A stretch of 64,000 nt of DNA, taken from assembly GCF_001905885.1 (NCBI RefSeq), contig NZ_LIYH01000001.1, positions 1,118,169 through 1,182,168 on the forward strand, written 5' to 3'. The position numbers were made by a program, and so were the translations under genes. Each line of letters begins with the position of its first letter. Position 1 is the stretch's first letter. Under the pieces are notes generated by a model that worked only from the letters and a program-made list of their open reading frames with translations, made no database searches and was not told the DNA's origin. This stretch comes from Streptomyces sp. CB03234. GTDB taxonomy: Bacteria > Actinomycetota > Actinomycetes > Streptomycetales > Streptomycetaceae. Shown here piece after piece: positions 37,403-45,349 of the stretch.

Positions 37403-38263
37403 GTGAGCGAGAAGAACAGTGCAGGCAAGCGGAGCGCACGGATGCGGCTCCAGGAGGAACGCGAGCGGCAGAAGGCCCGCGACAAGCGCAGGCGCACGCT
37501 GATCGTCTCGGCGGCCGTCGTCGGCGTGCTCGGGCTGGCCGCGGTCGTCGGGCTCATCGCCGCCAACACCGGCGACAAGGGGGACAGCTCCGGCTCCGGC
37601 CCCGTCGCCGCCCCGACCGGCGCCACGGGCAAGGACCAGCCGGCGATCCCCGTCGGCGCCACCGACGCACCGTCCACGCTCACCATCTGGGAGGACTTCC
37701 GCTGCCCGGCCTGCGCCCAGTTCGAGAACGCCGTCCGGGACACCATCCACCAGCTGACCGACTCCGGGCAGATCAAGGTCGAGTACCACCTCGCCACGAT
37801 CATCGACGGCAACATGGGCGGCAGCGGCTCGCTCAACGCGGCGAACGCCGCGGCGTGCGCCCAGGACGCCGGCAAGTTCGTGCCGTACCACGACGTGCTC
37901 TACCAGAACCAGCCTCCGGAGCCGGACGACGCCTTCGCCGACGACGCCAAGCTCTTCGAGCTGGCGGCGAAGGTGCCGGGCCTGGACAGCCCGGCCTTCC
38001 GCGCCTGCGTGTCGGAGGGCACGCACGACACCTGGGTGCGGAAGTCCAACGAGGCCTTCCGCAGCGGTGACTTCCGTGGCACACCGACCGTGCTGCTCAA
38101 CGGAGAATCGATCTTCCCGGCGAAGGGCAACGAACGGATTTCCGTCGAGAACCTGAAGAAGTGGGTGGCCGAGGCGAACAAGGGCAAGAAGCCCGGCACG
38201 GCGTTCCCGTCCCCGGCCGCTCCGGCCACGCCCCCGGCCCCCGCGTCTCCCACGGGGCGCTGA
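37403..38263 (+). CDS. Membrane-anchored DsbA-like thioredoxin-fold protein
   Basis: A 286-residue protein with a basic cytoplasmic N-terminus, one membrane segment (residues 33-54), a linker and an outside DsbA-like domain. The active site is Cys101-Pro-Ala-Cys104 (FRCPAC) and the cis-Pro loop is FRGTPTVLLNG. The C-terminus is Ala/Pro-rich. Architecture matches the protein at 6792-7604. GTG at 37403; the hairpin just upstream leaves little room for a ribosome site, so the start or mode of initiation is somewhat uncertain. Confidence 0.87.
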   Translation: MSEKNSAGKRSARMRLQEERERQKARDKRRRTLIVSAAVVGVLGLAAVVGLIAANTGDKGDSSGSGPVAAPTGATGKDQPAIPVGATDAPSTLTIWEDFRCPACAQFENAVRDTIHQLTDSGQIKVEYHLATIIDGNMGGSGSLNAANAAACAQDAGKFVPYHDVLYQNQPPEPDDAFADDAKLFELAAKVPGLDSPAFRACVSEGTHDTWVRKSNEAFRSGDFRGTPTVLLNGESIFPAKGNERISVENLKKWVAEANKGKKPGTAFPSPAAPATPPAPASPTGR

Positions 38264-38335
38264 GCACGCTGTTATGCACTCTTTGCCGGGCGGGTTGCCC
38301 CGTCTCCCGCCCGGCAGGGTAGCGTCGGTCCTGCC

Positions 38336-39376
38336 ATGGACCTTGCCTACATTCCCAGCCCGTCGACCGGTGTCTTCTACCTCGGACCGGTTCCGCTGCG
38401 CGGCTATGCCTTCTGCATCATCATCGGTGTCTTCGTCGCCGTCTGGTACGGCAACAAGCGCTGGCTCGCCCGGGGCGGCAAAGCCGGCACCGTGGCCGAC
38501 ATCGCCGTGTGGGCGGTGCCCTTCGGCCTCGTCGGCGGCCGGCTGTACCACGTCATCACCGATTACCAGCTGTACTTCAGCGAGGGTGAGAACTGGGTCG
38601 ACGCCTTCAAGATCTGGGAGGGCGGCCTCGGCATCTGGGGCGCGATCGCGCTGGGCGCGGTCGGCGCCTGGATCGGCTGCCGGCGCCGGGGCATCCCGCT
38701 GCCGGCGTACGCGGACGCCATCGCGCCCGGCATCGCCTTCGCCCAGGCGATCGGACGCTGGGGCAACTGGTTCAACCAGGAGCTGTACGGCAGGCCCACC
38801 GACCTGCCCTGGGCGCTGGAGATCAGCGCGGGCACCGACCGCGAGGCCGGGCTCTACCACCCGACGTTCCTGTACGAGTCGCTCTGGTGCGTCGGCGTCG
38901 CCCTGCTGGTGATCTGGGCGGACCGCAGGTTCAGGCTGGGCCACGGCCGGGCGTTCGCGCTGTACGTCGCGGCGTACTGCGCGGGGCGCGGCTGGATCGA
39001 GTACATGCGCGTCGACGAGGCGCACCACATCCTGGGCCTCCGGCTCAACGTGTGGACCGCGATCCTGGTCTTCGTGCTGGCAGTGACGTACATCGTCGTC
39101 TCGTCGCGGACGCGGCCGGGGCGCGAGGAGGTCGTGGAGCCGGCGGTGCTCGCGGACGCGGCGAAGGCGGACGCGGCGAAGGCGGATGCGGCGAAGACGG
39201 ACGACGCGAAGACGGACGACGCGGAGACGGACGCGGCGGAGGCGGACGCGGCGGCGGCCAAGGCGGATGCCGGGGCGACCGGGGTGGCCGACTCGGCGGG
39301 GCCGGTCGACGACGGCGACGCGGGCACGTCCGAGGCCGATGCGGGTGCGAAGCCGGAGTCGGCGGAGAAGAGCTGA
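38336..39376 (+). CDS. lgt: Prolipoprotein diacylglyceryl transferase
   Basis: A 346-residue integral membrane enzyme transferring diacylglyceryl to the lipobox Cys of prolipoproteins. The Lgt signature GRWGNWFNQELYGRPTDLPW is intact, with IWEGGLGIWGAIALGA before it and GRGWIEYMRVDEAH after. About seven membrane segments end near residue 260. The remaining 80 residues are an Ala/Asp/Lys tail with 15-bp DNA repeats, probably cytoplasmic and disordered. ATG at 38336. A strong terminator with a T-run follows. Confidence 0.96.
   Translation: MDLAYIPSPSTGVFYLGPVPLRGYAFCIIIGVFVAVWYGNKRWLARGGKAGTVADIAVWAVPFGLVGGRLYHVITDYQLYFSEGENWVDAFKIWEGGLGIWGAIALGAVGAWIGCRRRGIPLPAYADAIAPGIAFAQAIGRWGNWFNQELYGRPTDLPWALEISAGTDREAGLYHPTFLYESLWCVGVALLVIWADRRFRLGHGRAFALYVAAYCAGRGWIEYMRVDEAHHILGLRLNVWTAILVFVLAVTYIVVSSRTRPGREEVVEPAVLADAAKADAAKADAAKTDDAKTDDAETDAAEADAAAAKADAGATGVADSAGPVDDGDAGTSEADAGAKPESAEKS
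39152..39256 (+). repeat. Seven 15-bp tandem repeats in the lgt 3' end
   Basis: Units based on GCGGACGCGGCGAAG encode ADAAK-like pentapeptides. The first two copies are identical and the following ones drift (TDDAK, TDDAE, TDAAE, ADAAA). Confidence 0.85.
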
Positions 39377-39390
39377 CCCGTACGTGGTGC

Positions 39391-39430
39391 GAGGCGGCCG
39401 TCGGGACCAGGAGGTTCCGGCGGCCGCCTC
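39391..39430. terminator. Terminator between lgt and the convergent operon
   Basis: A perfect 10-bp stem (GAGGCGGCCG/CGGCCGCCTC) extends inward by further pairing and is followed by GTTTTC. It lies four bases from the convergent stop codon at 39435 and could serve both strands. Confidence 0.85.
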
Positions 39431-39434
39431 GTTT

Positions 39435-40268
39435 TCATGTGCGGTGGGCCCTGGCCAGGGACAGGGTGCGGTGGGCGGCCGCGACGACCGCCGCGTCGAC
39501 GAACCGGCCGTCCGGGAGGGCCAGCGCGCCGGCGTCGGTGGCGGCCGCCTTGACGATCTCCTCCGCCGCCGCGATCTCCTCGGGGGCCGGCAGGTACACC
39601 TGCTCGATGACCGGCAGCTGGCGGGGGTGGATGGCGGCCCGGCCGAGGAATCCCAGCGCGCGGCCGTGGGCGCACGACGCGGCGAGGCCGTCGAGGTCAC
39701 GGATGTCCGGGTGGACGGACTGCGCGGGCGGCGGGAGGCTCGCGGCGCGGGCGGCCACCACGACGCGGCTGCGTGACCAGTCGAGCCCGCTGTCGTCGCG
39801 TACGCCCAGGTCGGCGCGGAGGTCCGCCTCGCCGATGGCGATGCCGCGGACGGCCGGGTGGGCGGTGGCGATGGTGTGGGCGCGCTCGATGGCCAGGGCG
39901 GATTCGAGCAGCGCGTGCAGCGGGACCGCTGGTGCGAGGGCCGCGATCCGCTGAATGTCAGTGCCGTGTGTCACCTTGGGGATACGCAGAGCAGCGAGGC
40001 CGGGCAGGGGGGCCAGAGCTGTGATGGCCGTGGTGTCGTGCGCGCTGGGGAGGCGGACATGGATCGGTACGGGGTGGGGCGAGGAGAGCAGGTCGGTCGT
40101 GGCGGCCAGGGCGTACGCCTTGCGGTCCGGGGGCACCGCGTCCTCCAGATCGACGATCACGACGTCGGCGCCGGACGCGAGGGCCTTCGCGACGACGTCG
40201 GGGCGGTCGCCGGGGGCGTACAGCCAGGTCAGGGGCCAGGTGACCGGGGTGGGGGGAGGGGAGGTCAT
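39435..40268 (-). CDS. CitE-like (HpcH/HpaI aldolase/citrate lyase beta) family protein
   Basis: A 277-residue barrel lyase. It begins LTWLYAPGDRPDVVAKALAS with DVVIVDLEDAVPPDRKAYA, the CitE signature carrying the metal-binding acidic residues. HALLESALAIERAHTI provides the metal Glu; GRAAIHPRQLPVIEQVY matches the CoA-ester-binding end. Relatives cleave malyl-CoA, citramalyl-CoA or similar esters. ATG at 40268 overlaps the CoA-transferase stop. It is the last gene of the minus-strand operon, and the partner CoA transferase supports a CoA-ester substrate. Confidence 0.9.
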   Translation of the reverse strand: MTSPPPTPVTWPLTWLYAPGDRPDVVAKALASGADVVIVDLEDAVPPDRKAYALAATTDLLSSPHPVPIHVRLPSAHDTTAITALAPLPGLAALRIPKVTHGTDIQRIAALAPAVPLHALLESALAIERAHTIATAHPAVRGIAIGEADLRADLGVRDDSGLDWSRSRVVVAARAASLPPPAQSVHPDIRDLDGLAASCAHGRALGFLGRAAIHPRQLPVIEQVYLPAPEEIAAAEEIVKAAATDAGALALPDGRFVDAAVVAAAHRTLSLARAHRT

Positions 40269-41470
40269 AGCGCGCCCTCGGAGCGCAGGGCGGCGATCTC
40301 GGCCCGGGTCAAACCGAGTTCGGTGAGGACCGCGTCCGTGTCGGCGCCGTGGGGGCGGCCGGCCCAGCGGATGGCGCCGGGGGTCTCGGAGAGGCGGAAG
40401 AGGACGTTCTGCATACGGAGCGGACCGAGTTCGGGGTCGGGGACTTCGGTGACCGTGTCCAGCGCCTGGTACTGGGGGTCCGCCATGACGTCGCGGATGT
40501 CGTAGACCGGGGCGATCGCCGCCTCGGCCTTCTCGAAGGCCGCCATGGCCTCGTCTCGGGTGTGCCGGGCGATCCAGCTGCCGACCGCTTCGTCGAGGAC
40601 GTCCGCGTGTTGGGCGCGGGTGGTGCCTTCGGCGAACCAGGGCTCGGTGATCAGGTCGGGGCGGCCGACCAGGCGCATCACGCGCTCCGCGATGGACTGG
40701 GCGGAGGTGGAGACGGCCAGCCACATGCCGTCGGCGGTGCGGTAGGTGTTGCGGGGGGCGTTGTTGCGGGAGCGGTTGCCGGTGCGGGGCTGGACGTAGC
40801 CGAGCTGGTCGTACCAGAGCGGTTGCGGGCCGAGGACGGAGAGGATCGGTTCGATGATCGCCATGTCGATGACCTGGCCGTGGCCGGTGGTGGTGCGGGC
40901 GTGGAGGGCCGTCATCACCGCGTACGCGGTGGCCAGGGCCGCGATGGAGTCGGCGAGACCGAAGGGAGGGAGCGTGGGCGGGCCGTCGGGTTCGCCGGTG
41001 ATTGCCGCGAAGCCGCTCATGGCCTCGGCGAGCGTGCCGAAACCGGGGCGGCGGGCGTACGGGCCGTACTGGCCGAAGCCGGTGACGCGGGCCAGGACCA
41101 GTTGGTCATTGGCGGCGGAGAGGTCGGGCCAGCCGAGCCCCCACTTCTCCAGGGTGCCGGGGCGGAAGTTCTCGACGACGACGTCGGTGGTGGCGGCGAG
41201 GCGGAGCAGGGTGTCCCGGCCGCCCGGGGTGGACAGGTCGAGGGTGATGGTGCGCTTGTTGCGGCCGAGCAGCTTCCACCACAGTCCGACGCCGTTCTTG
41301 GCGGGGCCGTGGCCCCGGGACGGGTCGGGCTTGCGGGGGTGCTCGATCTTGATGACGTCGGCGCCGAAGTCGCCGAGCATGGTCGCCGCCAGAGGGCCGG
41401 CGAAGAGGGTGGCGAGATCCAGGACGCGCACGTCCTGGAGGGGAGGAGTCCTCGGAGCGGTGGTGGTCAT
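40265..41470 (-). CDS. CaiB/BaiF family CoA transferase
   Basis: A 401-residue family III CoA transferase. It starts LQDVRVLDLATLFAGPLAAT, then KIEHPRKPDPSRGHG, with GLADSIAALATAYAVMTAL holding the likely catalytic Asp174. AGRPHGADTDAVLTELGL is the typical C-terminus. It moves CoA between carboxylic acids. It overlaps the ribokinase gene upstream and the CitE-like gene downstream (ATGA both). The acids used cannot be inferred. Confidence 0.92.
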   Translation of the reverse strand: MTTTAPRTPPLQDVRVLDLATLFAGPLAATMLGDFGADVIKIEHPRKPDPSRGHGPAKNGVGLWWKLLGRNKRTITLDLSTPGGRDTLLRLAATTDVVVENFRPGTLEKWGLGWPDLSAANDQLVLARVTGFGQYGPYARRPGFGTLAEAMSGFAAITGEPDGPPTLPPFGLADSIAALATAYAVMTALHARTTTGHGQVIDMAIIEPILSVLGPQPLWYDQLGYVQPRTGNRSRNNAPRNTYRTADGMWLAVSTSAQSIAERVMRLVGRPDLITEPWFAEGTTRAQHADVLDEAVGSWIARHTRDEAMAAFEKAEAAIAPVYDIRDVMADPQYQALDTVTEVPDPELGPLRMQNVLFRLSETPGAIRWAGRPHGADTDAVLTELGLTRAEIAALRSEGAL

Positions 41471-42351
41471 AGGGCGTCGATCTCCGTGCGGTACGGCATC
41501 GAGGAGGTGGCACCGGGGCGCTGGACGGACAGCGCCGCCGCCGACGAGGCCCAGGTGAGGGCGTCGGGTACGGGCCTGCCCTCGGTGAGCGCGACGGCCA
41601 GGGCGCCGACGAAGGTGTCGCCCGCGGCGGTGGTGTCGACGGCCTTGACCCGGGGAGCGGGGACCGTGACGGGGGCGGCGCCCCGGGCCGCGTAGAGGCT
41701 GCCGGACGCGCCGAGGGTGACGACGACCTCGGGGACGTGCCGGAGCAGTTCCTCGGCGGCCGCGTGCGGGTCGGCGAGGCCGGTGAGGGCCGCGGCCTCG
41801 TGCTCGTTGGGCACCACCAGGTCGGTGGCGGCGAGCAGTTCGGGAGGCAGGGGTTGAGCGGGGGCGGGGGTGAGGATCGTACGGACGCCATGGCGGCGGG
41901 CGGCTTCGGCGCCGGCGGTGACGGCGGAGAGGGGGAGTTCGAGCTGGAGCAGCAGGGCGTGGGCGGTGGCGATGAGCGTTTCGTCGCCGGGGGAGAGGGA
42001 GGTGACGGTGCCGTTGGCGCCGGGGATGACGACGATCGCGTTGCTGCCCTCGTCGTCGACGACGATGTGGGCGGTGCCGGAGGGGCCGTCGACGGTGCGG
42101 AGGAGGTCGGTGTCGACGCCGGCGGCGGTGAGGCCGGCCCGGAGCCGGGTGCCGAACTCGTCGGAGCCGACGGCGCCGATCATCGACACCTCGGCGCCGG
42201 CGCGGGCGGCGGCGACGGCCTGGTTGGCGCCCTTGCCGCCGGGGATCGTACGGAACTCTCGTCCCGTGACGGTCTCGCCGAGCTTGGGGGCACGGCTCAC
42301 ATAGGCGACGAGGTCCATGTTGGTGCTGCCGAGCACCGCGATATGGGTCAT
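41467..42351 (-). CDS. rbsK: Ribokinase (PfkB family)
   Basis: A 294-residue sugar kinase. It has the PfkB N-terminal signature GGKGANQAVAAARAG (after GSTNMDLVAYV) and the C-terminal DTTAAGDTFVGALAVAL with the catalytic Asp. Residues PNEHEAAALTG match ribokinase more than fructokinase. ATG at 42351 overlaps the stop of an ADP-ribosylglycohydrolase-family gene. The product would be ribose 5-phosphate, which fits salvage of ribose from ADP-ribose or nucleosides. The gene symbol is by family only. Confidence 0.85.
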   Translation of the reverse strand: MTHIAVLGSTNMDLVAYVSRAPKLGETVTGREFRTIPGGKGANQAVAAARAGAEVSMIGAVGSDEFGTRLRAGLTAAGVDTDLLRTVDGPSGTAHIVVDDEGSNAIVVIPGANGTVTSLSPGDETLIATAHALLLQLELPLSAVTAGAEAARRHGVRTILTPAPAQPLPPELLAATDLVVPNEHEAAALTGLADPHAAAEELLRHVPEVVVTLGASGSLYAARGAAPVTVPAPRVKAVDTTAAGDTFVGALAVALTEGRPVPDALTWASSAAALSVQRPGATSSMPYRTEIDAL

Positions 42352-44186
42352 GGGCGGTGTGCCTCCTGGTGAGTGAGCCGGTGGGTGAGTTCGGCGAGCG
42401 TGTCGAAGCCGACGCCGTCGAAGGTGTGGACGGAGGTGGCGAGGCGGTTCTTGAGGGGGGAGGTCCAGCGGTCGGGGATCCGGTCGGGGCGGCCGGCGAG
42501 GAGACCGGCGACGGAGCCGGCGGTGGCGCCGTTGGAGTCGGTGTCCCAGCCGCCGGAGACGGCACGGCAGATGGAGAGGGTGAAGTCGCCGTCGGCGTGG
42601 GTGAGCGCGGCGGCGAGGAGGGCGGTGTTCGGGACGACATGTACCCAGTGGTAGGAGCCGTAGGCGGCGTGGAGCCGGTCGGCGACGGTGTCGAAGTCGG
42701 GGTTGGCGTGGGCCGCCGCGATGCCGAAGCGGACCGCGCGGGCCAGGCGTGAGTCGGGCGGTACGACCGTCAGCCCGGCGGCGAGCGCCTGGTGGACGTC
42801 GGCGGTGCCGGAGGCGGCGGTCGCGATGACGGCCGCGGTGAACATCGCGCCGTACACGCCGTTGGCGGTGTGGGTGAGCGTGGCGTCCCGGTGGGCCTGC
42901 TCGGCGGCCGCGGCCGGGTCGCCCGGGTGGGTCCATCCGTGGACGTCCGCGCGGATCTGGGCGCCGATCCACTCGCGGAACGGGTTGCGATGGGTCGCGG
43001 TGAGCGGCGGTTCGATGCCGGAGAGGAGGTTGCGGTAGGCGACGCGTTCGGCGGTGAAGGTGCGGCCGGCCGGAAGCTCGTCCAGCCAGAGGCGGGCGAC
43101 GTCGGCGGTGGTGAAGCCGGGGCCGTACCGCTGGAGGAGCAGCAGGTTGAGAAGGGGGTAGTTGAGGTCGTCGTCCTCGGGCATGCCGTCGATGTTCTCG
43201 GCGAGCGAGGTGGCGGCGGAGCGGCGGTTCCAGGGGTGCGCGGCGGCGAGCGCCGGGGGCACGCCCTTGGCGGTGAACCAGGAGGTGAGCGGCCAGTTCC
43301 CGGTGGCGCGGGCGAGGGCCCGGATGGCGGAGAGGGGGAGTTTCTCGACGGGCTTGCCGAGCAGGCACCCGGCGGCGCGGCCGAGCCAGGCGGCATGCAG
43401 CCGGGCGCCGAGCCCGGGCGCGACGGCCACTGGTGCGGGTGGGGGATCCACCCGGGGCGATGCGCCCGCCGCCCGTACACCCTCCGGGGCGGGATGTGGG
43501 GTGCGGGCCAGGGTCGGGGCGGGCGGGGGGCCGGTCTGGTCGAGCGGTGCGCCTGGGGCCTGTGCTCCCTGTGGGGCGGGGTGAGAGGCGTTGGCGGGCG
43601 CTGAGGCCGGCGGCGGGCCGGACTCGTGGGGCGATGGGCGGGGCGTGTGGCCCCCGGCCGATGAGCGGGGCGGCGCGGTGGTGAGTGTTGCGGCGCCGCC
43701 CACCGGCGCCTGCGGCGCGGCGGCCGAGGTCGGTGGTTGTGGCGGGCCCGCGGTTCCCGGCGGGGCGCCGCACGCCCGTACGCCGTGCGGCGGCGTGGGG
43801 CTTGGAGCGGTGGCTGGGCGGTGCTCGGCCGGGGCCGGTGGGGGGTCTTCGTCGGGCGGCGCTCCGGGCGGGGCGGCCGGTGGGGTGTCGTGGTGGGCGC
43901 CGGGCCAGTGGGGGCACAGGCGCCTGATGTGGGGGAGGGAGGTGGGTTCGGTGGGGGACAACGGGGAGGGGAGGGCGGCCAGTTCGTCCAGGAGGTGCTC
44001 CGCGAGGCCGCGGAGGTGCGGGGGCGCGGGGCAGGGGGAGGCGCCGGCCGCCGTGGGGGCGGGGGTGCCGCCGGCGGCGCGCCAGCGTGCCTTGATGGCC
44101 GAGGCGTCGCGGCCGTCCTCCGTGGCCTGGCCCAGTTCGTGGCCGATCAGGTCCTCGGGCTGGACCCAGGTGAGCCGCACGTTCAC
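42348..44186 (-). CDS. ADP-ribosylglycohydrolase family protein with Pro-rich N-terminus
   Basis: A 612-residue protein. A short folded N-terminus (VRLTWVQPEDLIGHELGQAT) and a Pro/Ala-rich linker (about residues 80-265) precede the catalytic helical domain. Domain motifs are AWLGRAAGCLLGKPVEKL, GMPEDDDLNYPLLNLLLL and SGGWDTDSNGATAGSVAGLL. The acidic pair before the second strand and Asp548/Asp550 are present, but the usual GDALG is GCLLGK. This is a known subfamily variant rather than obvious inactivation. It overlaps the ribokinase and the next ARH gene by four bases each. Confidence 0.85.
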   Translation of the reverse strand: MNVRLTWVQPEDLIGHELGQATEDGRDASAIKARWRAAGGTPAPTAAGASPCPAPPHLRGLAEHLLDELAALPSPLSPTEPTSLPHIRRLCPHWPGAHHDTPPAAPPGAPPDEDPPPAPAEHRPATAPSPTPPHGVRACGAPPGTAGPPQPPTSAAAPQAPVGGAATLTTAPPRSSAGGHTPRPSPHESGPPPASAPANASHPAPQGAQAPGAPLDQTGPPPAPTLARTPHPAPEGVRAAGASPRVDPPPAPVAVAPGLGARLHAAWLGRAAGCLLGKPVEKLPLSAIRALARATGNWPLTSWFTAKGVPPALAAAHPWNRRSAATSLAENIDGMPEDDDLNYPLLNLLLLQRYGPGFTTADVARLWLDELPAGRTFTAERVAYRNLLSGIEPPLTATHRNPFREWIGAQIRADVHGWTHPGDPAAAAEQAHRDATLTHTANGVYGAMFTAAVIATAASGTADVHQALAAGLTVVPPDSRLARAVRFGIAAAHANPDFDTVADRLHAAYGSYHWVHVVPNTALLAAALTHADGDFTLSICRAVSGGWDTDSNGATAGSVAGLLAGRPDRIPDRWTSPLKNRLATSVHTFDGVGFDTLAELTHRLTHQEAHRP

Positions 44187-45349
44187 CGGGGCACTCCGGT
44201 GGCGGGGGAGAGGGCGACGAACGCCCGCTCGTGGGCGCGGCGGCGGGCCGTGTCGCGCATGAAAATCTCATGGGTGACGTCGGCCAGCACCGCCGCCGGG
44301 GCGTGCAGGTCGAGGCGGCTGGCCTCGGCGACCTGTTTCGCCCAGCCGGCGGGGATGGCCGCCTCGCCGTGCAGGGCGCCCGCGATCGCGCCCGCCATGG
44401 TGGCGATCGAGTCGCAGTCCCGTCCGTAGTTGACGGCACCCAGCACCGTACGGCGGTAGTCGCCCTCGCCGACCAGCAGCATGCCGAGGGCGATCGGGAG
44501 TTCCTCGATGGCGTGCAGCCGGGAGGGGCGGCGCGCGCCGAGGGAGGGGGAGCGGTAGTCGGGGCCGACCGTGTCGAAGGGGGTGATGGCCTCGCGGAGG
44601 GGGCGGAGAGCGGACTCGAAGTCCGTGTGGCGCGAGGCCATTTCGGCCACCGCCTCGATGGCCGACCGGGTGCCGTCCTTGGCGAGGGTGACGGCCGTGT
44701 CGACGACGGTGACCGGAGTCGCGCCCGGCAGGCAGGCCGCGGCGACCGCCGCCGCGAACACGCCGGCCGCCTCACGGCCGTACGAGGACTGGTGCGGAGC
44801 GGCGACTTCGAGGGCCTCGGTGTAGGCGGCGGCCGGGTTCGCTGCGTTGACCAGGCCGACCGGTGCCATGTACATCGCGGCGCCGCAGTTGACGATGTTT
44901 CCGTTGCCCGCCTCGCGCGGGTCGACGTGGCCGTAGTGGAGGCGGGTCACCAGCCACTTCTCGGCGAAGAAGAGCCGCTGGAGGGGCAGCGCCTCGGTTT
45001 CGAGTTCGGGGATCCAGCGGGGAGTGGAGATCAGGTCGGGTACGAGATGGCCGGCGACGGCGTACGCGTCGAGGTGGTCGCGGACCGTGTCGTACACCCG
45101 GATCAGCGCGTGGGTCATGAGGGTGTCGTCGGTGACGTGTCCGTCGCCCTTGTGGTACGGGGCGATGGGGCGGGCGGTGCGCCAGTCGTCGCCGTTCCAG
45201 GGGCCGACGATGCCGGTCACACGGCCGCCGTGGCGTTCGGCGATCTGGTCGGGGGTGTAGCCCTCGACGGCGCCGCCGAGGGCGTCACCGATGGCTGCTC
45301 CGACGAGGCTGCCGGTGATCCGGTCCTCGAGTGTAGGTTTCGGCGTCAT
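44183..45349 (-). CDS. ADP-ribosylglycohydrolase family protein, complete active site
   Basis: A 388-residue DraG/ARH-type hydrolase with all magnesium-site motifs: GAAIGDALGG (Asp22), HVTDDTLMTH (Thr73-Asp74-Asp75) and NYGRDCDSIATMAGAI (Asp311, Asp313). Such enzymes remove ADP-ribose from proteins or small molecules. ATG at 45349 is preferred; GTG at 45364 would add five residues. The start lies 65 bp inside the end of the upstream ARH-like gene. Confidence 0.88.
   Translation of the reverse strand: MTPKPTLEDRITGSLVGAAIGDALGGAVEGYTPDQIAERHGGRVTGIVGPWNGDDWRTARPIAPYHKGDGHVTDDTLMTHALIRVYDTVRDHLDAYAVAGHLVPDLISTPRWIPELETEALPLQRLFFAEKWLVTRLHYGHVDPREAGNGNIVNCGAAMYMAPVGLVNAANPAAAYTEALEVAAPHQSSYGREAAGVFAAAVAAACLPGATPVTVVDTAVTLAKDGTRSAIEAVAEMASRHTDFESALRPLREAITPFDTVGPDYRSPSLGARRPSRLHAIEELPIALGMLLVGEGDYRRTVLGAVNYGRDCDSIATMAGAIAGALHGEAAIPAGWAKQVAEASRLDLHAPAAVLADVTHEIFMRDTARRRAHERAFVALSPATGVPR

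Noticed and set aside
36416..39700. A 1,094-codon minus-strand open frame across trpA, the thioredoxin-fold gene and lgt
   Set aside because: Antisense to three well-supported genes and composed of low-complexity residues.
41467..44775. A 1,102-codon minus-strand frame read as one protein upstream of the ribokinase
   Set aside because: Only the final 295 codons match a protein (ribokinase); the rest is a shadow of the two ADP-ribosylglycohydrolase genes.
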